A stretch of DNA of 64,000 nucleotides from Paracoccaceae bacterium. GTDB lineage: Bacteria; Pseudomonadota; Alphaproteobacteria; Rhodobacterales; Rhodobacteraceae. This document shows positions 25,488-36,702 of this stretch, one piece after another (within the stretch, counting starts at the first letter, position 1; every line of letters starts with the position of its first letter). Location of the stretch: the NCBI GenBank assembly GCA_006226775.1, contig SBGD01000034.1, forward strand, positions 45,642 through 109,641, in the 5' to 3' direction. The notes beneath the pieces are model-generated. The model was not told where the DNA came from. It did no database searches and was given only the letters and a program-made list of their open reading frames with translations. The position numbers and the translations under genes were made by a program.

Positions 25488-26671
25488 CAGTCACGCCCCC
25501 ATGCTTGCTGGACCAGTCTCTCGACCTCGTCGTTTACCGCGTTGAGCGATTCGACCGCCCGGTCATAGGTGGACCGGTGAAAGGCGCTGCGCTCGACCTC
25601 GTAGATGGTCTGCTGGGTCAGGCCCGCATCGGAGATCGCGGTGGATTTCAGCATCGGCGCGACCATCACCTCCTTGTCGAACAGCTGGCGCAGGAAGGCG
25701 ACCACCTGTTGCTGAGGGCCGTCGGAGGGCTCGTAGCGGTTGATCAGGAAGCGCAGGAAATCGAAGTCCATCCGCGCGCCCGCATTCGACACCACGTCCA
25801 AGAGGTCGGCGCTCATCTGCAGGAACTGCGACATCGAGGCGACGTCGAGCATGTTGGGCACCACGGTGATCAACACGCCGGTCGAGGCGCAAAGCGCCGA
25901 CATGGTGAGATAGCCCAGCTGCGGCGGGCAGTCGAAGATGATCACGTCGTAATCGGCCTCGACCTCCTGCAGCGCTGCGGCCATGCGGGCAAAGAACGCC
26001 GGTTGCAGGTTCTGGCGCAGGGCGGTGGGGGTCTCGTGCTCGAATTCCTGCAGGATCAGCCCGCCGGGGGCGAGGTCCAACCCGGTGAAATAGGTCTGTT
26101 GCACGATCGAGGAAAACGGCACCGGATCCTCGTAGCGGATGGCGTCGTAGATCGAGCCGGAATGCAGAAAATCAACCTCTGGTTGATAGCCGAAGAGCGT
26201 CGTCAACGAGGCCTGCGGGTCGATGTCGACGGCGAGCACCCGGTAGCCCTTGAGCGCGAAGCGTTGGGCGGCATGGATGGCGCTGGTGGTCTTGCCCGAG
26301 CCGCCCTTGAAGTTGAGGAACGACAGCACCTGCACCTTGTCGCCCGCACGCCGGCCCCGGAGATAGGTGCCGCGGGTCTTGGCATTGGTCTCGAGCGTGG
26401 CGCGGATGGCGTTGAGATCGGCCACCGAGTAATAGCGCCGCCCGCCGGCGGTGGCATGGACATCGCCGATGCGCCCGTCGAAATGCAGCTTGCGCAGGAA
26501 GCTGGCGGAAATGCCCAGCAGGTCGGCCGCCTCGCCGGCGCTGAACAGCCGCAATTCCTTGCGGGCATCGGGCGCAAAGCTCTTGAGCATGTGCTGCTCG
26601 AGCGCAGCCGCAAGATTTTGCGCATTCTCGCGAATACGCGTATTGATATGGATCGGGTGGGTTCCCGTCAT
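25487..26671 (-). CDS. repA: Plasmid partition ATPase RepA (ParA family)
   Basis: Partition ATPase and operon autorepressor of 394 residues. The N-terminal MerR-like winged HTH (about 42-95: LFSAGEAADLLGISASFLRK) binds DNA. The deviant Walker A is FKGGSGKTTS (121-130), followed by VLAVDIDPQASLTTLFGY and IIFDCPPQLGYLTMSAL. RepA ATPase moves RepB-parS complexes and represses the rep promoter. It is the first gene of the cassette; its predicted promoter and operator lie about 60 bases upstream. Confidence 0.94.
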   Translation of the reverse strand: MTGTHPIHINTRIRENAQNLAAALEQHMLKSFAPDARKELRLFSAGEAADLLGISASFLRKLHFDGRIGDVHATAGGRRYYSVADLNAIRATLETNAKTRGTYLRGRRAGDKVQVLSFLNFKGGSGKTTSAIHAAQRFALKGYRVLAVDIDPQASLTTLFGYQPEVDFLHSGSIYDAIRYEDPVPFSSIVQQTYFTGLDLAPGGLILQEFEHETPTALRQNLQPAFFARMAAALQEVEADYDVIIFDCPPQLGYLTMSALCASTGVLITVVPNMLDVASMSQFLQMSADLLDVVSNAGARMDFDFLRFLINRYEPSDGPQQQVVAFLRQLFDKEVMVAPMLKSTAISDAGLTQQTIYEVERSAFHRSTYDRAVESLNAVNDEVERLVQQAWGRD

Positions 26672-26728
26672 CTGCTCTTGCCCTCGCTCGGTAACGCTGT
26701 TTTCCGCCAGCGCTTTATTTATCGTTTC

Positions 26729-26756
26729 TTTATGCCACCAAATCGTGATTTGGCAA
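26729..26756 (-). promoter_or_regulatory. repA promoter with overlapping operator palindrome
   Basis: Reading toward repA, TTGCCA (26756-26751) and CATAAA (26734-26729) are spaced by 16 bases. The inverted repeat CCAAATC-2-GATTTGG (26738-26753) covers the end of the -35 and the spacer. This is where RepA/RepB autorepression would act. The surrounding 80 bases are the most AT-rich of the region. Confidence 0.6.
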
Positions 26757-26787
26757 GAAATTCATTCGGATCCGTCGGTTCGCGGTG

Positions 26788-26819
26788 GATCCTGCTTTGA
26801 TCCGTACTTTCGCAGGATC
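26788..26819. promoter_or_regulatory. GATCCTGC/GCAGGATC inverted repeat upstream of repA
   Basis: Perfect 8-bp arms (26788-26795 and 26812-26819) around 16 bases that contain a further TGATCC. GATCC motifs recur four times within 26768-26819, suggesting a binding-site array for a rep regulator or a second RepA operator. The function is not shown. Confidence 0.4.
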
Positions 26820-26968
26820 GGCGAATTATGGCGCAAGCTGTTGAAAACCATGGGTTAAGCCGAAAACCCGGCCCCAGGGCGCGCAGCGCGGTCCGGGGCA
26901 GGGAAGCGGTGCTGCGCAAGGCCCGCGGGGCCGGAGGGTCGAATCGCGCGGGGCTTTCGCGGCCGGGG

Positions 26969-26982
26969 TTGATCTGCGTCAA
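26969..26982. promoter_or_regulatory. FNR/FixK-type box upstream of ftsH
   Basis: TTGATCTGCGTCAA matches the TTGAT-N4-ATCAA consensus at 9 of 10 positions. It is 154 bases upstream of the ftsH start in the 300-base gap (26820-27135) where nothing else is recognised. It suggests low-oxygen control of the ftsH-cbpA-cbpM group by an FnrL-type protein encoded elsewhere. Confidence 0.5.
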
Positions 26983-27135
26983 GAGGGGGGACCTGCGACT
27001 GCGCTATCCCCGGCGCAGGCGCCTGCACGGCGGGGATTGGCGCGCGGCGCGGGCTTCGCTACCGTCAGGGGGCGCGGCGGCGCGGTCGCGCCTTGTCTTG
27101 CCGCCGCCGGGAATTTCGCTCAGAGGAGAGACGTC

Positions 27136-28998
27136 ATGAATCGCGGCACCCAGTTCAACTTCTGGTACATCCTGATCGCCGTCATGGGCGTGGTCTTCAT
27201 CCGCGATCTCTGGGTCCAGAGCCAGACCATCGAGGCCATCCCCTACAGCCAGTTCGAGACCTATCTCGCCGAGGGGGTGGTCGACGAGGTGGTGATCGGC
27301 AGCACCTCGATCAGCGGCACCTTCACCCTGCCGCAGGGCGGCAAGACCGGCTTTGTCACCCGCCCGGTGGAACCCGAGCTGGCCGAGCGGCTGAGCGACA
27401 CCGGCGTGACCTATTCCGGCGCGGTCGAGAACACCTGGTTCAGCACCCTGCTGTCCTGGGTGCTGCCCGCGCTGTTCTTTGTCGGGATCTGGATATTCGC
27501 GATCCGCCGGATGAGCGGCAGCCAGGGCATCGGCGGCATGATGTCGATCGGCAAGAGCAAGGCCAAGGTCTATGTGGAAAGCGACACGCGCGTGACCTTT
27601 GCCGATGTCGCCGGGGTGGACGAGGCCAAGGCCGAATTGCAGGAGGTGATCGATTTCCTGAAGGATCCCAAGGGGTACGGCAGTCTTGGCGCGCGGATGC
27701 CCAAGGGCATCCTGCTGGTCGGTCCGCCGGGCACGGGCAAGACGCTGCTGGCGCGCGCGGTGGCGGGCGAGGCCGGAGTGCCGTTCTATTCGATCTCGGG
27801 TTCGGAGTTCGTCGAGATGTTCGTCGGCGTCGGCGCGGCCCGGGTGCGTGACCTGTTCGAACAGGCGCGCGAGGCGGCGCCGGCGATCATCTTCATCGAC
27901 GAGCTGGATGCGCTGGGCCGGGCGCGCGGCGCGGGCAATATCCAGGGCGGCAACGACGAGCGCGAGCAGACCCTGAACCAGCTTCTGACGGAGCTTGACG
28001 GCTTCGATCCCAGCGAAGGGGTGGTGCTCTTGTCGGCGACCAACCGGCCCGAGATCCTCGATTCCGCCTTGCTGCGCGCCGGGCGGTTCGACCGGCAGGT
28101 GCTGGTCGACCGGCCCGATCGCAAGGGGCGGGTGCAGATCCTCAAGGTGCACATGAAGAAGGTGGTGCTGGGCCCGGATCTGGAACTCGAGGACATTGCC
28201 GCGCTGACCACCGGGTTTTCCGGCGCGGATCTGGCCAACCTTGTCAACGAGGCGGCGCTGCTGGCGACGCGGCGGCGCGGCAAGGTGGTGACGATGGAGG
28301 ATTTCACCCATGCCATCGAACGCATCGTCGCGGGGCTGGAAAAGCGCAACCGGCTGATCAACCCGCGCGAACGCGAGATCGTGGCCTTTCACGAGATGGG
28401 CCATGCGCTGGTCTCGATGGCGCTGCCCGGGGTGGACGAGGTGCACAAGGTCTCGATCATCCCGCGCGGCATCGGCGCGCTGGGCTATACCATCCAGCGC
28501 CCGACCGAGGACCGGTTCCTGATGACCGAGGCCGAGTTGCGCGACAAGATCGCCGTGCTGATGGGCGGACGGGCCGCCGAGAAGCTGGTCTTCGACCACC
28601 TGTCCACCGGGGCCGCCGACGACCTGGCGCGGGCCACCGATATCGCGCGCTCGATGGTGGCGCGTTACGGCATGGATGCCGAGCTGGGCAATGTCAGCTA
28701 CGAGGCGCCGCAGGGCAACTTCCTCGAGGGCCGCTCGCCGCGCTATATCGAGCGCAGCTACAGCGAGGCCACCGCCGAGGCGATGGACGGCGCGGTGCGC
28801 GCGGTGCTGCGCGAGGTCTCGGACCAGGCGCTGGAGATCCTGACCGCCAACCGCGACATTCTGGATCGGGCCGCCACGCGGCTGCTTGAAGTCGAAACGC
28901 TGGATGAGGCAGAATTGAAGAGCCTGGCGCAGGGTTTGCGCCCTGCCGCCTCGGATGACACAGTCTCGGATGACACAAGGGTCGCGATGAATGAATGA
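27136..28998 (+). CDS. ftsH: ATP-dependent zinc metalloprotease FtsH (accessory copy)
   Basis: Membrane-anchored AAA+ protease of 620 residues. A first membrane helix is at about 10-26 and a second at about 105-125, with a short periplasmic domain between. AAA features: GPPGTGKT (196-203), [15 protein letters not shown], and the arginine-finger block [20 protein letters not shown]. The zinc site is HEMGHA (His 419), with the distal Asp in [15 protein letters not shown]. The ATG at 27136 follows AGAGGAGAG and is preferred over a longer frame. FtsH removes damaged membrane and short-lived regulatory proteins. Linkage to cbpA/cbpM on a plasmid suggests a second stress-dedicated copy. Confidence 0.94.
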   Translation: MNRGTQFNFWYILIAVMGVVFIRDLWVQSQTIEAIPYSQFETYLAEGVVDEVVIGSTSISGTFTLPQGGKTGFVTRPVEPELAERLSDTGVTYSGAVENTWFSTLLSWVLPALFFVGIWIFAIRRMSGSQGIGGMMSIGKSKAKVYVESDTRVTFADVAGVDEAKAELQEVIDFLKDPKGYGSLGARMPKGILLVGPPGTGKTLLARAVAGEAGVPFYSISGSEFVEMFVGVGAARVRDLFEQAREAAPAIIFIDELDALGRARGAGNIQGGNDEREQTLNQLLTELDGFDPSEGVVLLSATNRPEILDSALLRAGRFDRQVLVDRPDRKGRVQILKVHMKKVVLGPDLELEDIAALTTGFSGADLANLVNEAALLATRRRGKVVTMEDFTHAIERIVAGLEKRNRLINPREREIVAFHEMGHALVSMALPGVDEVHKVSIIPRGIGALGYTIQRPTEDRFLMTEAELRDKIAVLMGGRAAEKLVFDHLSTGAADDLARATDIARSMVARYGMDAELGNVSYEAPQGNFLEGRSPRYIERSYSEATAEAMDGAVRAVLREVSDQALEILTANRDILDRAATRLLEVETLDEAELKSLAQGLRPAASDDTVSDDTRVAMNE

Positions 28999-29923
28999 GG
29001 ATCCCTACAAGGTGCTGGGCGTGGCCCGCACAGCCACCCAGGACGAGATCAAGAAGGCCTATCGCAAGCTGGCCAAGGCGCTGCACCCCGATCTCAACCC
29101 CGGCGACAGTGCCAAGGCGGCACAGTTCCAGGCCGTCGCCGCCGCCAATGACATCCTGAGCGATCCCGAGACGCGCAAGCGTTTCGACGCGGGCGAGATC
29201 GATGCCGCGGGCCAGGAGCGGCCGCAGCGGCAGTATTACCGCGATCACGCCGGCGCCGATCCGCAGGGGCGCTATACCACCGGGGCGGGGCATGGCGATT
29301 TCGACGATCTGTCGGGCGTGTTTTCCGATCTCTTCGGCGCGGGCGCGCGGGCCCGCACAGGTCGCAGCCAGGGCTTTGCCGCGCGCGGCGCCGATCTGCG
29401 CTATCACCTGGAGGTGGACTTCATGGATGCGGCCAGGGGCGCGACGCGGGCGGTGCCGCTGCCCGACGGCAGCGCCATCGACCTGAAGATCCCGGCGGGC
29501 GTGCGCGACGGCCAGACCCTGCGCCTGCGCGGCAAGGGCCAGCCGGGGCTGGGCGGCGGTCCGGCGGGCGACGCCTATGTCGAGATCACGGTGCGCCCGC
29601 ATCCGGTCTTCACCCGCGACGGCATGGATGTCGAGATCGAGGTGCCGATCTCGTTCGACGAGGCGGTCCTGGGGGCGAAGATCGACGTGCCGACGCTGAC
29701 CGGCAAGGTGTCGATGAGCGTGCCCAGGGGGGCCTCCTCGGGGCAGCGGCTGCGGCTGAAGGGCAGGGGGATCAAGCCGGCGAAAGGTGCCGCGGGCGAC
29801 CAGCATGTGCGGCTGAAGATCGTGCTGCCGCCGCGGATCGACGCCGGGATGGAGGCGATCGCGCAGCAGTGGCGCGACCTCGGCGCGCCGGATCCGCGCG
29901 CCAGGCTGTGGAGGGACCTGTGA
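28991..29923 (+). CDS. cbpA: DnaJ-class co-chaperone CbpA
   Basis: Hsp40 protein of 310 residues. The J domain (about 4-70) has YKVLGVARTATQDEIKKAYR and the HPD tripeptide (KALHPDLNPG). A Gly/Phe-type linker follows, then the C-terminal substrate-binding barrels (RYHLEVDFMDAARGATRAVP onward). The Cys zinc fingers of DnaJ are absent, making it CbpA-type. It starts inside the 3' end of ftsH (8-base overlap) and its stop overlaps cbpM. Confidence 0.92.
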   Translation: MNEDPYKVLGVARTATQDEIKKAYRKLAKALHPDLNPGDSAKAAQFQAVAAANDILSDPETRKRFDAGEIDAAGQERPQRQYYRDHAGADPQGRYTTGAGHGDFDDLSGVFSDLFGAGARARTGRSQGFAARGADLRYHLEVDFMDAARGATRAVPLPDGSAIDLKIPAGVRDGQTLRLRGKGQPGLGGGPAGDAYVEITVRPHPVFTRDGMDVEIEVPISFDEAVLGAKIDVPTLTGKVSMSVPRGASSGQRLRLKGRGIKPAKGAAGDQHVRLKIVLPPRIDAGMEAIAQQWRDLGAPDPRARLWRDL

Positions 29924-30258
29924 TGCTGAACGAAGGCGATGTGGTGGCCCGGGTCGCGCGGGTCGAATTGCGCGAACTCAGGCTCTGGGTGCGCGAGGGC
30001 TGGGTCAAGCCTGCCGAGGGCGAGGGCGGGCCGCTGTTCGACGATCTGGACGTGGCGCGGGTGCGGCTGCTGTGCGATCTGCGCAAGGAGATGGCGCTGC
30101 CCGACGATGCGCTGCCGGTGGTGCTGTCGCTGCTCGACCAGTTGCACGGGCTGCGCCGCGACCTGCGCGACCTGGCCGGCGCGGTCGACGCCCAGTCCGA
30201 GGAGGTGCGGCAGGCCATTGTCGAGGCCTGCAAGGCGCGGCGCGAAACCCGGTCCTGA
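29923..30258 (+). CDS. cbpM: Chaperone modulatory protein CbpM
   Basis: Small protein of 111 residues with a MerR-like helical start (ELRELRLWVREGWVKP near 16-31, FDDLDVARVRLLCDLRKEM near 40) and a C-terminal helix. CbpM binds the J domain of CbpA and inhibits it, which agrees with the four-base ATGA-type overlap with cbpA. The frame extends upstream within cbpA but the ATG at 29923 fits family length. Confidence 0.9.
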   Translation: MLNEGDVVARVARVELRELRLWVREGWVKPAEGEGGPLFDDLDVARVRLLCDLRKEMALPDDALPVVLSLLDQLHGLRRDLRDLAGAVDAQSEEVRQAIVEACKARRETRS

Positions 30259-30478
30259 CCGGCTTGGCGCCCGGCCCTCGGCTTCGCATGTCATCGGCGC
30301 GGGTTGACCGGTGATAATGACGAAGGGTCCAGGGATACCTATATCAGGAGGGAAGACCGCGCCCGCCGTCCGGGCGGTGTGCGGTTTGCGGTCGCGGCAA
30401 GGGGCGTGACGGTCTCTCGACACGCGGGCCCGGTAGGGGCACGCGCCGCCGCGCAGCCGCAAGGCGAAAGGAAAAGAG
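30259..30478 (+). promoter_or_regulatory. 220-base leader upstream of phaC
   Basis: No gene is supported here. The gap separates the cbpM stop from phaC and probably holds the phaC promoter. A GGCGAAAGGAAAAGAG purine tract just before the ATG at 30479 serves as ribosome site. A TTGACCGGTGATAA stretch near 30304 only weakly resembles an FNR box and is not claimed as one. Confidence 0.4.
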
Positions 30479-32377
30479 ATGGCCAAATCGACCAAGACAT
30501 CTGCCGCGCGCCGCGGGAAATCCGCCGCGAAACAGCCCCCCGTAGAGCCGGAGCAGCCCGCCAACGTGGCGCCCGCCCCGCAGGCGCGCGAGGGTGCCGA
30601 GGGCCGCCACCAGATGGTTGCGCCGGAACTGGGCCTGGACTGCGACCAGGTCAGGCCCGACAATTACCGCACCCAGAGCATGGATCACGCGGTCAAGGCG
30701 CATATCGCGCGGCTGACCCTGGGGCTGACGCCCTTCGGCCTGTCGTCGCTGTTCTTCAACTGGGGCGTGCACCTGGCCGGGTCGCCGGGCAAGCAGGCGC
30801 AACTGGTCGAAGGGGCCGCGCGCAAGGCCGGCCGGCTGATGATGGCCGCCCTGCAGCAGGCCCAGGGCCAGGACGTGGCGCCCTGCATCCTGCCGTTGCA
30901 GCATGACAAGCGTTTCGAGGCCGCCGAATGGCAGCAATGGCCCTACAACCTGTTCTATCAGAATTTCCTGCTGACCCAGCAATGGTGGTACAACGCCACC
31001 AATGACGTCGATGGCCTGTCGCGCCGCGAGGAACAGGCGGTGTCCTTTGCCACGCGCCAGATCCTCGACATGCTGTCGCCGGCCAACGGGCTCTGGACCA
31101 ACCCCGAGGTGATTGCCCGCACCATCGAGGAAGGCGGCGCCAACCTTGCGCGCGGGGCGCAGAACCTGGCCGAGGACTGGCAGCGCGCGATCTCGGGCGA
31201 GCCGCCGGTCGGCGCCGAGGACTACCGGCCCGGGCGCGAGGTGGCGGTGACCCCCGGCAAGGTGGTCTATCGCTCGCATCTTCTGGAGCTGATCCAATAT
31301 GCGCCGCAGACCGAGAGCGTGACCCGCGAGCCGCTGCTGATCGTGCCGGCCTGGATCATGAAATACTACATCCTCGATCTGTCGCCGCATAATTCGCTGG
31401 TGCGCTTCCTGGTCGACCAGGGCTTCACGGTCTTCATGATCTCGTGGCGCAATCCCGATGCCGGCGACCGCGACCTTGGCATGGACGATTACATCGAGGC
31501 GGTGGGCCAGGCGCTGGATGCGGTGGGCCGGGTGGTGCCCGAGACGCCGGTGCACGCGGTGGGCTATTGCCTGGGCGGGACGCTCTTGTCGATCAAGGCA
31601 GCACAGATGGCGCGCGATCACGACGACCGGCTGAAATCGGTCTCGCTGCTGGCCACCCAGGTCGATTTCGAGGATCCGGGCGAATTGCAGCTGTTCACCA
31701 GCGAGAGCCAGGTCTCGTTCCTGGAACACATGATGTGGGATCAGGGCTACCTCGACACCAAGCAGATGGCCGGGGCCTTCCAGTTGCTGCGCTCGACCGA
31801 CCTGATCTGGTCGCGCTACGTGCATGAATACCTGATGGGCGGGCGGCAGGAGATGTTCGACCTGATGGCCTGGAACGCCGATGCGACGCGGATGCCCTAC
31901 CGGATGCACAGCGAGTACCTGCGCAGGCTCTACCTCGACAATGCACTGTCGCAAGGCCAGTACGAGGTCGGCGGCAGGCCGGTGGCGATCACCGATATCT
32001 CGACCCCGGTGTTCTGCGTCTCGACCACGGGCGATCACGTCGCGCCCTGGCAATCGGTCTACAAGCTGCACCTGCTGACCGATACCGACATCACCTTCGT
32101 GCTGACCTCGGGCGGGCATAATGCCGGCATCGTGAGCGAGCCGGGGCGCAAGGGCCGGACCTACCAGATCTCGGAGACGCGCGACGGGGCGAATTACGTC
32201 CCGCCCGAGGATTGGCGCGCGCAGACCGAGTTGAAGGACGGATCCTGGTGGCCGGAATTCGTGACCTGGGTGCGCGCGCATTCCAGCGGCACCGGCGCGC
32301 CGCCGCCGATGGGCGGCAGCGAGGACGGCCGGGCGGTGCTGGGCGATGCGCCGGGCACCTATGTCTTCCAGCGCTAG
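30479..32377 (+). CDS. phaC: Class I poly(3-hydroxyalkanoate) synthase PhaC
   Basis: Polymerises (R)-3-hydroxyacyl-CoA into storage granules. The protein has 632 residues, normal for class I. A Lys/Ala/Pro-rich N-terminus precedes the PhaC N domain (from about 95). The lipase-like box is VGYCLGGTLL with the nucleophile Cys 364; the acid is in STTGDHVAPW and the base His in SGGHNAGIV. It is followed by a bidirectional hairpin and a convergent phasin gene, so synthesis and granule-coat functions are adjacent. It is more likely an accessory copy next to the stress island than the main chromosomal phaC (inference). Confidence 0.94.
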   Translation: MAKSTKTSAARRGKSAAKQPPVEPEQPANVAPAPQAREGAEGRHQMVAPELGLDCDQVRPDNYRTQSMDHAVKAHIARLTLGLTPFGLSSLFFNWGVHLAGSPGKQAQLVEGAARKAGRLMMAALQQAQGQDVAPCILPLQHDKRFEAAEWQQWPYNLFYQNFLLTQQWWYNATNDVDGLSRREEQAVSFATRQILDMLSPANGLWTNPEVIARTIEEGGANLARGAQNLAEDWQRAISGEPPVGAEDYRPGREVAVTPGKVVYRSHLLELIQYAPQTESVTREPLLIVPAWIMKYYILDLSPHNSLVRFLVDQGFTVFMISWRNPDAGDRDLGMDDYIEAVGQALDAVGRVVPETPVHAVGYCLGGTLLSIKAAQMARDHDDRLKSVSLLATQVDFEDPGELQLFTSESQVSFLEHMMWDQGYLDTKQMAGAFQLLRSTDLIWSRYVHEYLMGGRQEMFDLMAWNADATRMPYRMHSEYLRRLYLDNALSQGQYEVGGRPVAITDISTPVFCVSTTGDHVAPWQSVYKLHLLTDTDITFVLTSGGHNAGIVSEPGRKGRTYQISETRDGANYVPPEDWRAQTELKDGSWWPEFVTWVRAHSSGTGAPPPMGGSEDGRAVLGDAPGTYVFQR

Positions 32378-32383
32378 GCGTTG

Positions 32384-32416
32384 CGGGCCGGGCCCTCGTT
32401 ATCGGGGTCCGGCCCG
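32384..32416. terminator. Bidirectional hairpin between phaC and the phasin gene
   Basis: CGGGCCGGGCCC (32384-32395) pairs with GGGTCCGGCCCG (32405-32416) around a 9-base loop. It lies between convergent stops. No strong T-run is present. Confidence 0.6.
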
Positions 32417-32435
32417 GGCTCTGTCAGACAGTTCG

Positions 32436-32861
32436 TCAGACGGGGGTCGCGTGTTTTTCCGAGGCCGCCTTCGCGGTGTCCGCGGTATCGCTCATCGCGC
32501 CGACCTCGGAGCGCAGCACGCCGCCGGCGCAGCGGGTCATGAAGTCGGCCCATTCGCCGGCTTCCTCGGCAAACCGTTCGAGCGATTTGGTCTGCCAGTC
32601 GGCCATGGCCTTGAAGGCGCTGGCCGGATCCTGCATCCCCGCCTCGGCGACCTGGGCCACCATGTCCAGCGCAAGGCGCCTGTCCTCGTGCCGCCGTCGG
32701 ACCCAGGCCGAGGTGAACGCCTCGGTGGTCTTCATGATCTGAACATGCGCCTCGCCGACGTGCCGGGTCTGCGGCATGAGCGAGGGGTTCATCGAAAACA
32801 GCACCTGGGCGGCGTTCAGGGCGGCCTCGGTCTGCTTGTTGGCGGTGTCTTTGCTGGGCAT
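32436..32861 (-). CDS. Phasin family protein
   Basis: Small helical protein of 141 residues with the phasin pattern of amphipathic helices without membrane segments (TEALNAA region, then SLERFAEEAGEWADFMTRC). Phasins coat PHA granules and limit their size. It is convergent with phaC and separated only by the hairpin. A GGAGA ribosome site precedes the ATG. The longer plus-strand frames over it are shadows. Confidence 0.8.
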   Translation of the reverse strand: MPSKDTANKQTEAALNAAQVLFSMNPSLMPQTRHVGEAHVQIMKTTEAFTSAWVRRRHEDRRLALDMVAQVAEAGMQDPASAFKAMADWQTKSLERFAEEAGEWADFMTRCAGGVLRSEVGAMSDTADTAKAASEKHATPV

Positions 32862-33214
32862 GGGAGACTCCTTTCAAGGAAGTACCTTCGATCACGGTAG
32901 CGCGAATCGGGTGTGGCGCATTAACCGCCGTAAACTTGCGGTGGAACAAAGCCGGGCGCCATTTGATGCAGGTTAATGCGCCGGGCGGCGGTTGGTCTAT
33001 GAGTGCAAGTGACACAGCGGCGCCGGACGCCGTGAACAGGGTAAGGCGGGCCCGCCATGGGCAGGACAGCGCAAGGCCCCACCACCCCGCAGGCGCGGCA
33101 TTCGGGGCGCGGCGCTCCCTGACATGAAGAAGGCCCGGGCCGGTGCGCGGCGCCGGGCAGGATGGCGATACCGGGCGAGGCCCTGCCGGGCGGCCGGACG
33201 AGGAAGGAACAAGA
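32862..33214. promoter_or_regulatory. 353-base divergent control region, phasin / hdeD, with FNR-like box
   Basis: No gene is supported. TTGATGCAGGTTAA at 32963-32976 is an 8-of-10 match to an FNR/FixK box and lies about 100 bases upstream of the phasin start. A TTGCGGTGGAACAA dyad near 32937 is weaker. The hdeD side has GGAAGGAAC just before its ATG. Confidence 0.35.
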
Positions 33215-33778
33215 ATGAACGACATGCTGACCTATCTGCAACGCAGCTGGTGGATTTTCCTGTTGCGGGGCCTCGCCGCGGTCGCGGTGGGGGTCATGGC
33301 CTTTGCCTGGCCCGCGCTGACGCTGGCGGTGCTGGTGGTCATCTTCGGGGTCTATGTGCTGACCGACGGGATTTTCGGGCTGGTCGACGCGGTGCGCTAT
33401 CGCGACCGGCTGGGCCGGGTCTGGCCGCTGGTGCTGGAATCGATCCTGGGGATCGCGGTCGGGCTCTTGACGCTGTTCTGGCCCGGGGAGACGGCGCTGG
33501 TGCTGCTGATGTTCGTGGCCGCCTGGGCGGTGGTCGGCGGGCTGATGCGCGTCGTGCTGGCCTTCCAGATCCGCCACGAGATCACCGGCGAATGGTACCT
33601 GATCGCCAGCGGGCTGCTGTCGATCCTGTTCGGCGGCCTGTTGATCGCGGTGCCGCAGGCCGGGCTGGTCACGCTTGCCTGGATCATCGGCTTCTATGCG
33701 CTGCTCTTTGGCGCGCTTTTCATCCTGCTCGCCGTCCATCTGCGCAAGCTTGGCCGCGCGAGTGACAGTATGGCCTGA
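33215..33778 (+). CDS. HdeD-family acid-stress membrane protein
   Basis: Integral inner-membrane protein of 187 residues with six helices and the DUF308/HdeD internal repeats: WWIFLLRGLAAVAVGVMAF near 11, LESILGIAVGLLTLFWPG near 72 and WYLIASGLLSILFGGLLI near 128. HdeD contributes to acid or heat tolerance in enterobacteria and in stress-tolerance islands; the mechanism is unknown. The ATG at 33215 with AAGGAACAAG upstream is preferred to the longer frame. It is 43 bases upstream of the SDR gene and may start the transcript that leads into the N-ATPase genes. Confidence 0.9.
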   Translation: MNDMLTYLQRSWWIFLLRGLAAVAVGVMAFAWPALTLAVLVVIFGVYVLTDGIFGLVDAVRYRDRLGRVWPLVLESILGIAVGLLTLFWPGETALVLLMFVAAWAVVGGLMRVVLAFQIRHEITGEWYLIASGLLSILFGGLLIAVPQAGLVTLAWIIGFYALLFGALFILLAVHLRKLGRASDSMA

Positions 33779-33821
33779 CAGTTTGGCCTGAGCGGCCCTC
33801 CCTGACATCGAAGGAAACCCC

Positions 33822-34586
33822 ATGAAACGTTTGCAAGACAAGATCGCGCTGATCACCGGCGGGGCCGCCGGGATCGGGCTGGAGACCGCGCGGCTGTTTC
33901 TGGCCGAGGGCGCCTCGGTGGCGCTGGTCGACCTCAAGGCGGAAGACCTGGCCAAGGCGGCGGAGGGGCTCGAGGGCGAGGTGCTGACCATCGCGGCGGA
34001 TGTCTCCTCGGCCGAGGACAGCGCGCGCTACGTGCGCGAAACCAGGGAGCGGTTCGGGCGGATCGACGTGTTTTTCAACAACGCCGGGATCGAGGGCAAG
34101 GTGGCCCCCCTGGTCGATCAGAAGATCGAGGATTTCGACCGGGTGATGGCGGTCAACGTGCGCGGCGCCTTCCTGGGGTTGCAACAGGTGCTGCCGGTGA
34201 TGATGGCGCAGAAATCGGGCAGCGTCATCAACATGTCCTCGATCGCGGGGTTGCAGGGCAGCCCGGACGTGGCGCCCTATATCACCTCGAAACACGCGGT
34301 GGTCGGGCTGACCCGCGCCGCGGCGATCGAGGCGGCCAGGGACAACGTTCGGGTGAACTCGGTCCATCCCTCGCCGGTCAATACCCGCATGATGCGCTCG
34401 CTCGAGGAAGGTTTCAGCCCGGGCCAGGGCGAAGCGGTGAAGGACCAGTTGATGGCCTCGATCCCGCTGGGCCGCTACGGCGAAAGTGCCGATATCGCGG
34501 CGCTGGTGCTGTTTCTGGCCTCGGACGAGGCGGCCTTCATCACCGGCGGGCAATACCCGGTCGATGGCGGCCTCTCGGCAGGCTGA
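33822..34586 (+). CDS. Short-chain dehydrogenase/reductase
   Basis: Cytoplasmic NAD(P)-dependent oxidoreductase of 254 residues. TGGAAGIGLETA (cofactor loop near 12), NNAGIEG near 87, the catalytic Ser in NMSSIAGLQG near 140 and YITSKHA (Tyr/Lys) near 154 are present, with a C-terminal GGQYPVDGG. Asp after beta-2 (ALVDLKAED) favours NAD over NADP. The substrate is unknown; acetoacetyl-CoA reduction for PHA is possible but not supported by a PhaB-specific motif. It ends six bases before atpD. Confidence 0.9.
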   Translation: MKRLQDKIALITGGAAGIGLETARLFLAEGASVALVDLKAEDLAKAAEGLEGEVLTIAADVSSAEDSARYVRETRERFGRIDVFFNNAGIEGKVAPLVDQKIEDFDRVMAVNVRGAFLGLQQVLPVMMAQKSGSVINMSSIAGLQGSPDVAPYITSKHAVVGLTRAAAIEAARDNVRVNSVHPSPVNTRMMRSLEEGFSPGQGEAVKDQLMASIPLGRYGESADIAALVLFLASDEAAFITGGQYPVDGGLSAG

Positions 34587-36414
<1,828 letters not shown>

Positions 36415-36418
<4 letters not shown>

Positions 36419-36702
36419 CCGACAAGCGCGACAGATCCGCCGAGGACATCGGCCGCCGCGCCCGCCGGATCAAGGCGGCGCGCGACAATCCGGGGCCGAG
36501 CCCGCTGCGCGGTATCGGCACCTTCGGCATGATCGGCTGGTCCATCGCGGTGCCCAGCGTGGGCGGGGTGTTCCTCGGCCTCTGGCTCGACCGGGTGGCG
36601 CCGCAGGGGTTTTCCTGGACCATCGCGCTGCTCTTGGGCGGGGTGGTGCTGGGCGGGGTGATCGCCTGGAACTGGATCGACAGGGAAGGAGACGGGACAT
36701 GA
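36415..36702 (+). CDS. atpQ: N-ATPase accessory membrane protein AtpQ (AtpI-like)
   Basis: Small membrane protein of 95 residues: a basic N-terminal cytoplasmic segment (DIGRRARRIKAARDN) followed by two helices (about 38-58 and 66-88) and WNWIDREG at the end. AtpI-type proteins help assemble the c-ring. In N-ATPase operons this gene is called atpQ and always lies between epsilon and atpR. The start at 36415 overlaps the atpC stop. Confidence 0.88.

Noticed and set aside
30304..30317. FNR-like TTGACCGGTGATAA before phaC
   Set aside because: The second half-site (GATAA) does not match ATCAA; likely chance.
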